From assembly GCA_020072765.1 (NCBI GenBank), contig JAIQGD010000043.1, positions 1-44,463 of the forward strand: a DNA stretch of 44,463 bases, in the 5' to 3' direction. The notes below the pieces were generated by a model. That model was not told where the DNA came from. It searched no databases and saw nothing but the letters and a program-made list of their open reading frames with translations. Numbering within the stretch: the stretch's first letter is position 1; every line of letters starts with the position of its first letter. Made by a program: the position numbers and the translations under genes. Positions 35,285 through 44,375 of this stretch are shown piece by piece. The DNA comes from Terriglobia bacterium. Lineage in GTDB: Bacteria > Acidobacteriota > Terriglobia > Acidiferrales > UBA7541.

Positions 35285-35943
35285 TGTCCTGAGCCAGAAG
35301 TTCACCGCAAAACCAACCTGATCTGTCATCCCGAACCCGGCCGCGCTGTTTGCGGACAGTGTGCGCGATGTTTGCGTCCCGCGTGGTTTTGCGGGAAGGG
35401 ATCTGCTTTTCCTTCCTCCACATAGCCAACGATCATCCGTCTCCTCGTCGCGTGGTTCTCGCTGAGACTTATGTCAGGAATCTCTGACTCAGGACACGAG
35501 TGCTGCTTCCCGGAATTAACGGTCAATAGTTCGCGGCGCGCAGTCCGCCACAGGGGAGTGCTTGCTGCGTCCCGCCGGGTTTCTCTGCGTCCTCAGCGCC
35601 TCTGCGGCGAGTCTTGCCGTTCTTGGACCCGGAACAATCCGCCGCGCATGATCGTCCATCTCACTGCAAAAAACCCTCGTCGAAATTGTTTACACCAACA
35701 ACACCCTTGAAAACCGCTCCATACCATGCCAGCCTTGGTGTGGAGATGATGCTGAATCTTGGGAGCGGATGCGTCGCGGCTCAATTTCTAATCGCTACAC
35801 GCTAGGTAACAGAAATTAAGCTAACTTGTTGAAAACACAAGACAGCGACCCGTTCTAACCGCTACACTTTACGAGCCCAGGAACATCCGGGTAGCGAACG
35901 AACTGGCAGAGAACCACGGCCTTCAGGTAAGATATTCTCGTTT
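35285..35943. other. Intergenic stretch with repeat copy B
   Basis: About 660 bases without a gene. It contains the dispersed repeat at 35330-35407 and GC-rich low-complexity sequence near 35570-35620. A more AT-rich section before ispH (35800-35880) probably holds its promoter. Confidence 0.5.
35330..35407. repeat. Dispersed intergenic repeat, copy B
   Basis: See copy A at 33748-33826; same orientation. Confidence 0.75.
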
Positions 35944-36939
35944 GTGGAGATGCCATTGACACTGACACAGATTCAGAACTCGCAGAACGGGGCCAAAACG
36001 CTGGTGCGTGTGCGGCCGCGCGGATTCTGCGCCGGCGTGGTCCGGGCCGTGGACATCGTGGATCTGGCGCTGGAGGCTTACGGCCGCCCGGTGTACGTCC
36101 ATCATGAGATTGTGCACAACCGCTACGTCGTCGAGCAGTTGCGGCGGCGCGGCGCCATCTTCGTCGAGACCATCGAAGAAGTGCCGGTCGGCGCGGTTCT
36201 GGTGTTCAGCGCCCACGGAGTGCCCCCGCGCGTGCGCACCGAGGCCAAGGAACGCCAGTTGCGCGTGATCGACGCCACCTGCCCGCTCGTCACCAAGGTG
36301 CATCTGGAGGCGCTCAAGTTCGCGCGCGAGGGCCGCACGCTGATCCTCATCGGCCATCGCGACCATCAGGAAATTGTCGGGACGTCCGGCGAAGCGCCGG
36401 AACGCACCGTCGTCGTCGGAAGTGTCGAGGAAGTGGACAAGCTGGAGGTGCCGGATCCGGCGCGCCTCGCCTTCCTCACTCAGACCACGCTGTCTCTGTA
36501 CGACACGCAGGAAATTGTGGCCCGTTTGCGCCAGCGATTTCCGCTGATTGCCGGGCCCGCCTCGGACGACATCTGTTACGCCACGCAGAACCGGCAGGAA
36601 GCGGTCGAAGCGCTGACGCACGAGGTGCAGTTGATCCTGGTCGTCGGGTCGGCCAACAGTTCGAATTCCAACCGCCTGGTCGAAGTGGCCAAGCGTGCGG
36701 GCGTGGCGGCGCGCCTGATCGAAGATGCCAATGATATTGATGCGTCGTGGCTGGAGGGTGTGACGTCTCTGGGTCTCACCGCGGGCGCCTCCGCTCCGGA
36801 AGTTCTGGTCGAGCAGGTGAGCCAGCGTCTTTCGACGTTCGGATTCACCAACCAGCGCGACCTCGATTTGATTCGCGAGGATGTGCGGTTCACCCTGCCG
36901 CCGGAGCTGGCTGCCCGGCAAAGTCAGGCCGTGAGTTGA
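35944..36939 (+). CDS. ispH: 4-hydroxy-3-methylbut-2-enyl diphosphate reductase
   Basis: Last enzyme of the MEP isoprenoid pathway, making IPP and DMAPP with a 4Fe-4S cluster. The cluster Cys residues are in RPRGFCAGVVRAVDIVD, IDATCPLVTKVHLEA and the late ASDDICYATQNRQEA. YVHHEIVHNRYVVEQLRRRG and FSAHGVPPRVR carry substrate-binding His residues, and NSSNSNRLVEVA and GASAPEVLVEQV are the phosphate-binding motifs. At 331 residues it is of normal length. The start is GTG 35944 or ATG 35950. No other pathway gene is adjacent. Confidence 0.95.
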   Translation: MEMPLTLTQIQNSQNGAKTLVRVRPRGFCAGVVRAVDIVDLALEAYGRPVYVHHEIVHNRYVVEQLRRRGAIFVETIEEVPVGAVLVFSAHGVPPRVRTEAKERQLRVIDATCPLVTKVHLEALKFAREGRTLILIGHRDHQEIVGTSGEAPERTVVVGSVEEVDKLEVPDPARLAFLTQTTLSLYDTQEIVARLRQRFPLIAGPASDDICYATQNRQEAVEALTHEVQLILVVGSANSSNSNRLVEVAKRAGVAARLIEDANDIDASWLEGVTSLGLTAGASAPEVLVEQVSQRLSTFGFTNQRDLDLIREDVRFTLPPELAARQSQAVS

Positions 36940-36986
36940 GCCCGTCCGTGCCTTGCGATCCGCAATCCACTGTAAGGAGCCTCTGA

Positions 36987-38132
36987 GTGGCGGTTAAGAT
37001 CATCCGCCAGGCGAATAAGATCGCCGTGCTGGGTTCGCCCTCGAGTGCGGCGGCGATGGCGCCGGGCCACGAAGGCGCGCCCGCCGCGTTGCGCGCCGCC
37101 GGTTTGCTGGAGCGGCTCCGCTCCGTGGGCTACGCCGTCACCGATCTCGGCGATGACCCGCCCCAGTTGTACAAGCCCGACGCGGAAAGCCCCCGCGCCC
37201 GCAATCTCCCCAGTGTTCTTGCGGAGCTCGAAGCTCTGAAGCCTCGCGTCGAACAAGCCGTCAAATCCGGCGCGCTGCCGCTGATCCTGAGCGGCGATTG
37301 CTCGGTGGCGCTGGCAACGATTGCCGGTGTCCGCCGCTACTTCCGCCGCGTGAGCCTGGTGTACATGGATTGTGATGCGGATCTGCACACGCCGGCGACC
37401 ACGACGTCAGGCTGCGTGGACGGAATGGTGGTCGCCCACTTGACCGGTCGGGGCGCCGCCGAGATGGTTCGCTTCTGGAGCGAGCCGCCGCTGGTGCGCG
37501 AGCCCGACGTCGCGCTGTTCGGCGTCAATCGCATGGAGCCCGCGGAGGAAGACGCGCTGCGGGACTCTCCGCTGCGGCGCTATTTCGCCGACGACGTCAG
37601 GACCATGGGTCCCACGGCCGCCGCGCAAGCGGCCATCGAACGCATCCACGGCAGTGGCCACGAATTCGTGCTGCACCTCGATGTCGATGTCATCGCGGAG
37701 TTTCAGGCCACGGACAACCCCGGAGCGGGAGGCTTGCGCCTGGAAGAAGTGCGCGAGGCGCTCCAGGTGTTCGCGCAACAGAGCCATCTCGCCGCCATCG
37801 AAGTGACGGCCTACAATCCCACGAAGGACACCGACGGAACCGGCGCGAGAATGATCGTGGATTTGCTCGCCGACGTTCTGGGCAAGCGGCTGGAAATAAT
37901 CGGGCCAGCAGTTGCGCCAACTGAATCCGTCGCCGCGTCCCCGGCTGCCGCGCCCGCCACCGCGGCATTGTCGTCGCCGCAGCCAGAGCCCGCGCTCCCT
38001 GCCGTCGCTCCCGGAGAGGCGTGGTCCTCCGAAAGTCTCGAACTGGATTCCGAATCCGCGGACACGGTGGCCGAATCGACGGACGCCACTGCTTCGCATG
38101 CCTCCGGTGAAACGGACGAACCTCATTCCTGA
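36987..38132 (+). CDS. Arginase-fold (ureohydrolase superfamily) protein with acidic tail
   Basis: A 381-residue protein. Residues 1-~310 are an arginase fold: the first metal motif is LSGDCSVALATIAGV (GGDHS in classic arginases), the second YMDCDADLHTPATTTSG (DAHxD), the third LHLDVDVIAEFQATDNPGAG (DxDxxDP). Two classic ligand His positions are therefore Cys and Asp. Such variants occur in a subfamily also containing the SGCVDGMVVAHLTGRG stretch seen here. The last ~70 residues are a Pro/Ala/Glu-rich disordered tail. Starts at GTG 36987 with AAGGAG upstream. The substrate is unknown; hydrolysis of a guanidino compound is only a family guess. Confidence 0.82.
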   Translation: MAVKIIRQANKIAVLGSPSSAAAMAPGHEGAPAALRAAGLLERLRSVGYAVTDLGDDPPQLYKPDAESPRARNLPSVLAELEALKPRVEQAVKSGALPLILSGDCSVALATIAGVRRYFRRVSLVYMDCDADLHTPATTTSGCVDGMVVAHLTGRGAAEMVRFWSEPPLVREPDVALFGVNRMEPAEEDALRDSPLRRYFADDVRTMGPTAAAQAAIERIHGSGHEFVLHLDVDVIAEFQATDNPGAGGLRLEEVREALQVFAQQSHLAAIEVTAYNPTKDTDGTGARMIVDLLADVLGKRLEIIGPAVAPTESVAASPAAAPATAALSSPQPEPALPAVAPGEAWSSESLELDSESADTVAESTDATASHASGETDEPHS

Positions 38133-38178
38133 CCGCTCCCGGCAGCATCGAATTCTTGTGCGCACATTCAAACCATCC

Positions 38179-38910
38179 ATGAAATCCCATCCCCAAGTGA
38201 TTATTTTCGACGTAGACGGTGTTCTGGTGGACGTGCAGGGGTCGTTTCACCGCACCACGCTCGATACCGTCCGCTTCTTCACCGGGAAGAGCGCCACGCG
38301 CAAGGAATTGCACCGCTGGAAAAATCAGTCGGGCTTCAATGATGATTGGAAGCTCTCGACCGCCTGGGTCCGCTCGCTCGGCGGCACGGCCGGATATGAC
38401 GAAGTGAAGAGCAAGTTCATGGAGCTGTACTGGGGCACTAACGGGAAGGGAAACGTCGATCGCGAGAAATGGCTGCTTCCGCGCACGAGCTTGCGCCGCC
38501 TGGCGAGCCGCGCCGATCTGGCGCTGTTCACCGGCCGCGTCCGCAGGGAAACCGACTACACGCTGGACCGCTGCCGCGTGCGCGAGTTCTTCCGCCACAT
38601 CGTCACGGTGGAAGATGTCGAGCGCCCCAAGCCCGACCCGGAAGGTTTGCTGAAGATTCTCAACGGCCGCGACCCCTCGATGGCGATTTACCTGGGGGAC
38701 AACGTGGACGACGCCATCGCATCCCAGGCCGCCGGCATTCCCTTTGTCGGCATTCTGCCGCCGGGCGTGCATGGACGCCGCGAGCGGCGCGCCCTGCTCA
38801 CCAAGTTTGGAGCGCAGGCGATTCTGACCGACGTCCGCGAATTCGAGAAGTGGCTCAAGCGCCCCGCTTCCAAGAAGCGCGCGCGGACCCCGGTCCTCTC
38901 GAAGGCCTAG
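38179..38910 (+). CDS. HAD-family phosphatase-like hydrolase
   Basis: A 243-residue protein. Motif I is IFDVDGVLVDVQGSF (nucleophile Asp), motif II LALFTGRVRRETDY, motif III Lys in VERPKPDPEGLL and motif IV IYLGDNVDDAIAS. The stretch ELHRWKNQSGFNDDWKLS is typical of the IA-type HAD proteins formerly called hypothetical subfamily 1. It follows the arginase-like gene by 46 bases, so the two may be cotranscribed. Substrate unknown. The C-terminus is Lys/Arg-rich. Confidence 0.88.
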   Translation: MKSHPQVIIFDVDGVLVDVQGSFHRTTLDTVRFFTGKSATRKELHRWKNQSGFNDDWKLSTAWVRSLGGTAGYDEVKSKFMELYWGTNGKGNVDREKWLLPRTSLRRLASRADLALFTGRVRRETDYTLDRCRVREFFRHIVTVEDVERPKPDPEGLLKILNGRDPSMAIYLGDNVDDAIASQAAGIPFVGILPPGVHGRRERRALLTKFGAQAILTDVREFEKWLKRPASKKRARTPVLSKA

Positions 38911-39320
38911 CATTTCTCAGTGCGCCGCGTCCCATACGCGTGCGATGTCTCGACCCAAACCAAATCAGAATTTGCGCATCATGGTTGGATCTGTCGCGCG
39001 CGTGTGTGCGGAAAAGTGGGAACGTGACGCGCAGGGAGAATCTGTTCCGAGTGGCCAATCCGAAAAGGAGGGCGTGCATTAGCAGACGCCGCTGTTTCGT
39101 TTTGTAGTGGGCAGCCACGCCCCTGCGCGCACCGCGTAGCCGTGCTGGGGAATCGCGCGTCGCGTCCCGCCGGAACATGCTCGGCACGTGCTGGGGCGTG
39201 GCCTGGTCCTCCGGCCCTGCGGAAGGCCCGGATTGGGCCACTCGGTCTCTTGCGGGGAAGGCTAGTCCCGCGAATCTGTTTTGTACCGGCCGCCGTTGCG
39301 GCCCAGCGCGGTGCGGGCGC
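38911..39320. other. Intergenic stretch, no gene recognised
   Basis: About 410 bases between convergent HAD and PilZ genes. Short open frames are present on both strands but none has a good start or family-like sequence. Confidence 0.5.
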
Positions 39321-39689
39321 TCAGCTGGCGCACAGGCTCACGCGTTCGTGCTCCACCGAAAAGCCGCTCCAGCCGCCCTCGCGCCGGATATCCACGCGCA
39401 GCACGCGGCCCCGGGTCTCAAGACTCATGGCTCGGGATTGCGGGTCCGTGACCGGAAGCTGAACGCTGAGTGAGACGGTCGCGCTGCGGGGCGGGCAGCC
39501 GATCGCCACCACGTAGACGCCTTTGGGGCTGATATCGCGTGTCCACCCAAGACCCTTTTGTGCCACGCCCTGTTCATCCGTCCAACTGAAAACCACGCGC
39601 GCTTCGAGCGCATAGCGAACCGCGGCGCGCAGATCTTTCGGTGGGCCAGTAGTGTTGTGGTGCCCCGCATGGGCTGTGTGCGAATCCAT
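39321..39689 (-). CDS. PilZ-domain protein
   Basis: A 122-residue protein. Residues ~20-120 show a PilZ fold: an RAAVRYALEARVVFSW opening with the basic residues that bind cyclic di-GMP, GLGWTRDISPKGVYVVA, and a late GRVLRVDIRREGGWSGFSV. The canonical RxxxR and D/NxSxxG motifs appear as RAAVRYALEA and DISPKG. It probably reads c-di-GMP or has a degenerate PilZ role. Short, with no fused effector domain; starts at ATG 39689. Confidence 0.78.
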   Translation of the reverse strand: MDSHTAHAGHHNTTGPPKDLRAAVRYALEARVVFSWTDEQGVAQKGLGWTRDISPKGVYVVAIGCPPRSATVSLSVQLPVTDPQSRAMSLETRGRVLRVDIRREGGWSGFSVEHERVSLCAS

Positions 39690-40364
39690 GGCTGACCCTC
39701 GGGCGAATCTGTTTCCGGCGCAACGCGGATTAAGTTATGCCGCTTGAGAATTCCGCGCAAGTGGCCGAACGTTTCTGGAGAGAGGGGGCGTTGTTGCCGA
39801 GTCCGGATGCGGGAGGTGGCAGGGATTTTCGCCGGACCGGAGGCTGGGGCTAGGGTAGTCCAGATATTCCGGACGACGGAGAAGAAACACCCTGGTGGCT
39901 TGGCAGGACAATTGTCCCGCATGCGATAGGTACAAATGTACCTATTCTGGCGGGCATGCGCGGGGACCATGAGCTGGAACGAGCGCCGTGGCGTTGCGCG
40001 GGGGAGTGATTGACGGAATGTCCAGGGTGACACCCGGTGGTTATCTGCATGTTAGACAGCCGGATAGCGGGCGGACATGGCGATGCGTTCGATGCCTGGC
40101 CCTGAGAAGGACGACAACGGGCGGGCTAGGGCAACCTCTGGCAGCAAGTGTGGAGCTGTCGAGAATCGACAAGACTCTGTGCCCGGTGCCGGAGGATCGA
40201 TTTGCGGCAGGAGAGCGAGCATCCAGAGGTTGCGCCAGGACGGGACATTCGCCTAGTACGGTATTTTGGATGTTAGTAAATATAGTTACTTTGTTCTTGT
40301 CAGGGCGGGCCCGTCGTGCCTAAAATGGCGCACCCTTTCAGCTCCGTAGCTGCCGAGGTGCACG
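39690..40364. other. Divergent intergenic region before the LuxR regulator
   Basis: About 675 bases between divergent PilZ and LuxR genes. The left part is GC-rich and featureless. The last ~110 bases turn AT-rich and hold the palindrome at 40275-40290. Confidence 0.5.
40275..40290 (+). promoter_or_regulatory. Palindrome overlapping a -10-like box upstream of the LuxR gene
   Basis: AGTAA-ATATAG-TTACT is a perfect 5-bp inverted repeat; TATAGT at 40281-40286 within it could be the -10 element. A regulator bound here would block the promoter. It may be autoregulation by the adjacent LuxR protein, but the sequence alone cannot say. Confidence 0.4.
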
Positions 40365-41069
40365 ATGCATAGCGGGCAGCAGTGGCGGAGCCCGGTTGTT
40401 AACATTCTCATCGCGGAAGCGAATGAGATGAATTGCCAGTTGGTCGCGAGCGCGTTGCGGCCACGGCGCCATGGTGTCTCCGTAATCGCTTCCACGGTAG
40501 GTTTGCGCGAGGCGCTTGCGTTGTTGAAGGAGCGGGCGCCGGACGTGGCGGTCATCAGCGCGCATCTCCAGGAAGGCCCGTTCGAGGGATACCGGCTCCT
40601 GCGCGAGTTGCACGCGCTGGAGTCAAGAACGCGCGCCATCCTGTTGCTGGACTCGCGCGAGCGCGATCTGGTGTTCGACGCGTTTCGGTGCGGAGCGCGC
40701 GGCGGGGTGTTTCGCGATGAGCCTCTGAAGACGCTGGGAAAATGTATCCACGCGGTGCACGCCGGACAAGTGTGGGCCAGCAGCGAGCATCTGGGCTACG
40801 TGCTCGAGGTGTTGAGCCGCGTGCCGCCGGTACGGTTGCGGGAGGGCCGCGGCATCAGCCTGCTGTCGAAGCGCGAGGCCGACGTCGTGCACCTGGTGGC
40901 CGACGGGCTGACGAATCGCGAGATCGCCGTGCAGCTCGGCCTGAGCGAGCATACCGTGCGCAACTACCTCTTCCGTGTTTTTGAGAAGGTCGGCGTTTCG
41001 ACGCGCGTGGAGCTGGTCCTCTATTGTCTTCAGGAGAGGCAGAGATCCCCGGGGCCCAACGCCGGCTGA
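40365..41069 (+). CDS. LuxR-type response regulator with degenerate receiver
   Basis: A 234-residue protein. The receiver-like domain (about 12-130) has the right length, but the phosphoacceptor position in PDVAVISAHLQEG is Ser rather than Asp, and the acidic pair near the start is replaced by EANEMN. The C-terminal LuxR domain is intact: LSKREADVVHLVADGLTNRE and LSEHTVRNYLFRVFEKVGVS. It is therefore likely controlled by ligand, partner or amount rather than by aspartyl phosphorylation. A palindromic site lies 75 bases upstream. Confidence 0.85.
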   Translation: MHSGQQWRSPVVNILIAEANEMNCQLVASALRPRRHGVSVIASTVGLREALALLKERAPDVAVISAHLQEGPFEGYRLLRELHALESRTRAILLLDSRERDLVFDAFRCGARGGVFRDEPLKTLGKCIHAVHAGQVWASSEHLGYVLEVLSRVPPVRLREGRGISLLSKREADVVHLVADGLTNREIAVQLGLSEHTVRNYLFRVFEKVGVSTRVELVLYCLQERQRSPGPNAG

Positions 41070-41143
41070 GCCCAACCTCGCCGTGGCAACTTCTCCCCCG
41101 TGCAGGTTGCAGTCGCTAGTTTGAAACGTTCATTTGGCGAACG

Positions 41144-41169
41144 CGCCCGGCTGGCGGAATGGCATACGC
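41144..41169 (+). repeat. 5' fragment of tRNA-Leu (probable attachment-site remnant)
   Basis: CGCCCGG-C-TGGCGGAATGG-CATACGC equals bases 44375-44400, the first 25 nt of tRNA-Leu(UAA) plus the base before it, with one change. The tRNA is not completed here: the following bases (TCGGGCG) do not form the anticodon arm. It marks the left end of the region 41144-44463. Confidence 0.75.
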
Positions 41170-41234
41170 TCGGGCGTCCTCGCCCGGTTGTGGCTGCCGC
41201 GAGAGTTGCCGTCCTGCGCCGCGCCGATTTGAGG

Positions 41235-42845
41235 CTACCTGGACAGGAGTCTCGCGATGACGCTTTCGAGCTGCTCGGCGGAGGCGGCTTCGCCGTTCAT
41301 CGCCCGCCATGCAACAAAGCCATCCGGGCGGACCAGTACGGCGCCGGTCGGAGCAATTCCATAAGCCGGAGCAAAACTTTCCGAAGGGTCGGTCAGCCCA
41401 TCGGCACCCACGCGATAAATAGCAAGATCCGTTCTCGCATTCTTCGCTGCCAAGCGGGCACTCTCGCACCACGCATGTGATTCTGCGCGGGCAAGCAGGG
41501 TGAAGGTTGTGCCGAATAGGTCGAGTGTGGAGATTTCCTGCCCGTCCCGTTTCAGCCAAACGTGCGGAGCGCGCGTTCCCGGGCGTCCCTTGGATTCCCG
41601 CGGGTTTTCGTGCATGCGGCGATCTTGCGGGTCCTCCGGAATCACGGCCGACGAATGATAGACGTATCCCATTTCAATGTTCAGGTCGTTCGCCAGCGGC
41701 TGATGTTCATCCGCCGGAAGGTCCGGCGCAACGCGCACGACGTAGCGCGTGTAGGCTTGCTCGACGGTGAATGCGGAGGCCGGCCGTCGCTCCGGTTCGT
41801 ATGTGGAAAGCAGTTCCGGGTGCGCGAGTCCCTTCAGCACCAGTGCCAGCTTCCACGCGAGGTTGTGCGCATCCTGCACGCCTGTATTTCCACCGAACCC
41901 GCCGTTGGGCGGCATGATGTGCGCGGCATCTCCCGCAATCAGGATGCGGCCCATGCGGAATCGCTCGGCCACATCGGCGGCGGAGTCCCAGTGCATCACA
42001 TTTTCAATAGTGATGGGGATATCGTGTGTGCCGAGAGCGGCGCGAACGAATTCCAAGGCGCGCTGCTCCGTCAAACCCGTCGATACATCCGTCACGGGAT
42101 GACCGGAATCGTTTGCGATATTGACGGCGAGAAAGCCCGACTGGAATGGCTTTTCGATGCGAAAGAAGCCGCGCAGGACGGGGTTGAAGACGTAAATGAC
42201 CGTCATATTCCGGCCGCGCATTAACGGTTCGACGTTCGCTCGGAAATAGATGGTTATGCTCTTGGAAAAGGTGCCGTGGCCTTCCATGCGAATACCCAAG
42301 CGCTGGCGGACGCCGCTGCGGGCGCCGTCGGCTGCGACCATGTATTGCGCGCGTACCGTAGCGTTCTTGCCGGTGTCCCGGTCGCGGAGGATGGCCGTCA
42401 CTCCGTCTGCGTCTTGCTCGAAGGAGACCATCTCGGTTCCGAACAGAAGCTCCGCCCCGAGTTCTTGCGCCCGCGTCTTGAGGAGCGGTTCGAGCAGGCT
42501 TTGCGAGATGAAGCAGCGCCTGCAGGGGCTGACGTCGGTAACGCCCTCGTTCAGGTTGGGGATGTAGCGCTGGATTTCCTTGCCGGTGAGTGACTCGACC
42601 GCCAGGATCGCGCCGTCCTGAACGAATTGCTCGTCGGATTTTCGCCGGACGATTTGTTCGACACCCACTTCGCGAAGAATTTCCATGGTGCGCTGGCTGA
42701 TCTGAGCCGCTCGCGGATGAATCGCGGTGCCGCGGTGGTGCTCCACGGCGAGCGCGCGGATGCCATGGTGGCCGAGGAGCAGCGCCGTGGATAGGCCGAC
42801 CATACTCCCGCCAACGATTAATACCGGAATTTCAATGTCAGCCAT
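41235..42845 (-). CDS. FAD-dependent aromatic monooxygenase, PheA/TfdB type
   Basis: A 536-residue flavoprotein hydroxylase. The N-terminal dinucleotide fold is VLIVGGSMVGLSTALLLGHH. YMVAADGARSGVRQRLGI is the DG motif, and the FAD-ribityl motif is ILIAGDAAHIMPPNGGFGGNTGVQDAHNLAWKL. A C-terminal thioredoxin-like domain lies about 410-535, as in phenol hydroxylases. It would use NAD(P)H and O2 to hydroxylate a phenolic or polyketide ring. ATG 42845 is my choice; TTG 42863 and ATG 42857 are possible. It sits in the tRNA-Leu-flanked segment, divergent from the MetE-like gene. Confidence 0.9.
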   Translation of the reverse strand: MADIEIPVLIVGGSMVGLSTALLLGHHGIRALAVEHHRGTAIHPRAAQISQRTMEILREVGVEQIVRRKSDEQFVQDGAILAVESLTGKEIQRYIPNLNEGVTDVSPCRRCFISQSLLEPLLKTRAQELGAELLFGTEMVSFEQDADGVTAILRDRDTGKNATVRAQYMVAADGARSGVRQRLGIRMEGHGTFSKSITIYFRANVEPLMRGRNMTVIYVFNPVLRGFFRIEKPFQSGFLAVNIANDSGHPVTDVSTGLTEQRALEFVRAALGTHDIPITIENVMHWDSAADVAERFRMGRILIAGDAAHIMPPNGGFGGNTGVQDAHNLAWKLALVLKGLAHPELLSTYEPERRPASAFTVEQAYTRYVVRVAPDLPADEHQPLANDLNIEMGYVYHSSAVIPEDPQDRRMHENPRESKGRPGTRAPHVWLKRDGQEISTLDLFGTTFTLLARAESHAWCESARLAAKNARTDLAIYRVGADGLTDPSESFAPAYGIAPTGAVLVRPDGFVAWRAMNGEAASAEQLESVIARLLSR

Positions 42846-43021
42846 CTCCGACACCATCCCCAAGTGGGGGTCATTAAATCATTCCCGGTGTCGATAGGCA
42901 AATCAACGGCCGGGCTGGCGGGATTACTTCAACGCGAGTATGATACGCCCCAATTGAGCTGGCCTGTGGGTGATCGGAAATCTCTCAGAGTGGTCCGGCA
43001 CGGTAGAGGAGGCGCGATCCC

Positions 43022-44113
43022 ATGTCGAAAGCGGTCAGGCCTGTCTTGCTAGTAGGTGGAGTTCCGGGAAACAGCGCAGAAGAAGTGTTCCGTACGGTTG
43101 CCCCGATTCTCGGGGACCTGGCGATCGGCTTCACGGACGGCGAATTTGGCGTGCGGCGCTTCTGGATCTACTTCGTGCTGGTCAACACGTGGGCGACGCA
43201 TCCGGACTTGGAACTGATCCGCCCTGTGGTTCCGGCAGGAGGAGGATTGCCCGATTTTCTTCCGACGGGCTACGACACCTGCCAATGGTACGGCGTGAAG
43301 CCGGGGGTGCAGAAACTGTCGCGCATTGAGACGTTGGGTTACCCGAAGGAAGCGGCGGCATCCTACAAGGTGTTCTGCCGGCTGCGTGACGAGGGTGTGA
43401 TCCCGCGCGGCGTGCGGTTTCAGCAGTCTCTCCCGTTTCCGGACGACGCCGCCCGCCTGTTCACCAACAGTGCCCGGAACATGGACCTGATGGTCGACGC
43501 CTACATCGATGTGATGAAGCGCGACGTCGCGCGCCTGTGCGAAATCATTCCCCACGACGATCTCGTCATTCAGTGGGATATCAACTGGGAAACCGTGGCG
43601 CTGGAACATGGCGATTACCTGCCCGATACGCCGCCCATGCAGTACAAACCCAACGGCGATCCCATGGATCGTTTCCTCCGATACATCCGGGAGCTGAATG
43701 CTCCGATTCCCGAGGGGGTTCTGGTCGGAATGCACCTGTGTTACGGCGATCTTCACCACAAGCACTTCAAGGAGCCCGCCGACCTGGCCACCAGCGTGTC
43801 CATGGCCAACCGGGCGCAGGAGGCTTCGCCGCGCCCGATCAATCACGTGCAAATGTCTGTGCCACGACATCGAAGTGACGACGCCTACTTCGCGCCTTTA
43901 AAGAATCTCCGATTCGGCAATGGCACCGTCTATGCGGGACTCGTTCACTACACGGATGGCGTGGAAGGAACCCTGCAGCGGCTGGCGGCGTTCAAACGGC
44001 ATTTCTCGGGCCCGACGGGAGTAGCTACGGAATGCGGCCTCGGCCGCCGGCCGGCGGATCAGTCGCTAAAGAAGTTGCTGGAAATTCATCGGGACGCCGC
44101 GGCCGCGATCTGA
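43022..44113 (+). CDS. MetE-like zinc methyltransferase-fold protein
   Basis: A 363-residue protein resembling the UROD/MetE superfamily barrel. The zinc-ligand signature of cobalamin-independent methionine synthase appears as VGMHLCYGDLHHKHF (His-x-Cys) and GVATECGLGRRPADQSLKKL (the late Cys), with QWDINWE also aligned in spirit to the barrel. It is half the size of MetE, lacking the N-terminal barrel. It may move a methyl group from an unknown donor to a thiol, or be a decarboxylase-like relative. The neighbour across the divergent promoter is the monooxygenase, so the two may act on one small molecule. Confidence 0.62.
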   Translation: MSKAVRPVLLVGGVPGNSAEEVFRTVAPILGDLAIGFTDGEFGVRRFWIYFVLVNTWATHPDLELIRPVVPAGGGLPDFLPTGYDTCQWYGVKPGVQKLSRIETLGYPKEAAASYKVFCRLRDEGVIPRGVRFQQSLPFPDDAARLFTNSARNMDLMVDAYIDVMKRDVARLCEIIPHDDLVIQWDINWETVALEHGDYLPDTPPMQYKPNGDPMDRFLRYIRELNAPIPEGVLVGMHLCYGDLHHKHFKEPADLATSVSMANRAQEASPRPINHVQMSVPRHRSDDAYFAPLKNLRFGNGTVYAGLVHYTDGVEGTLQRLAAFKRHFSGPTGVATECGLGRRPADQSLKKLLEIHRDAAAAI

Positions 44114-44184
44114 GCTTCTGAGCTGAGGTGTATTTAACTGGAGATGAGCGGACACGGGGAAACTCCGGTGGCAGCCGATCCTAC

Positions 44185-44355
44185 AGGACCATAGCCATGA
44201 CGGTGCGGTATTCCCATCCGGCTCCGAAGCACACTCTTGGCGCCGTGCAGCGGCGGGACGCTCCGACACAGAGTCCGACCGACACCACGACTGATACCCA
44301 GGTTATAGAGCAAGTCGCCAGCGCAGTGCAGACATTGCAGCAAGTGATTCAGTAG
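44185..44355 (+). pseudogene. Tyrosine recombinase (integrase) remnant, C-terminal end
   Basis: The reading RTIAMTVRYSHPAPKHTLGA is the conserved end of phage-type integrases, where the Tyr before SH is the DNA-cleaving residue and the usual context is LGH-x-SIAMT-x-RYAHL. Upstream catalytic Arg/His boxes are absent and the frame upstream has no relation to an integrase, so only a remnant is left. It ends 20 bases before the tRNA-Leu, the normal position of an integrase gene next to its target site. Confidence 0.7.
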
Positions 44356-44375
44356 GATAGGCTTGCACGAACCGC

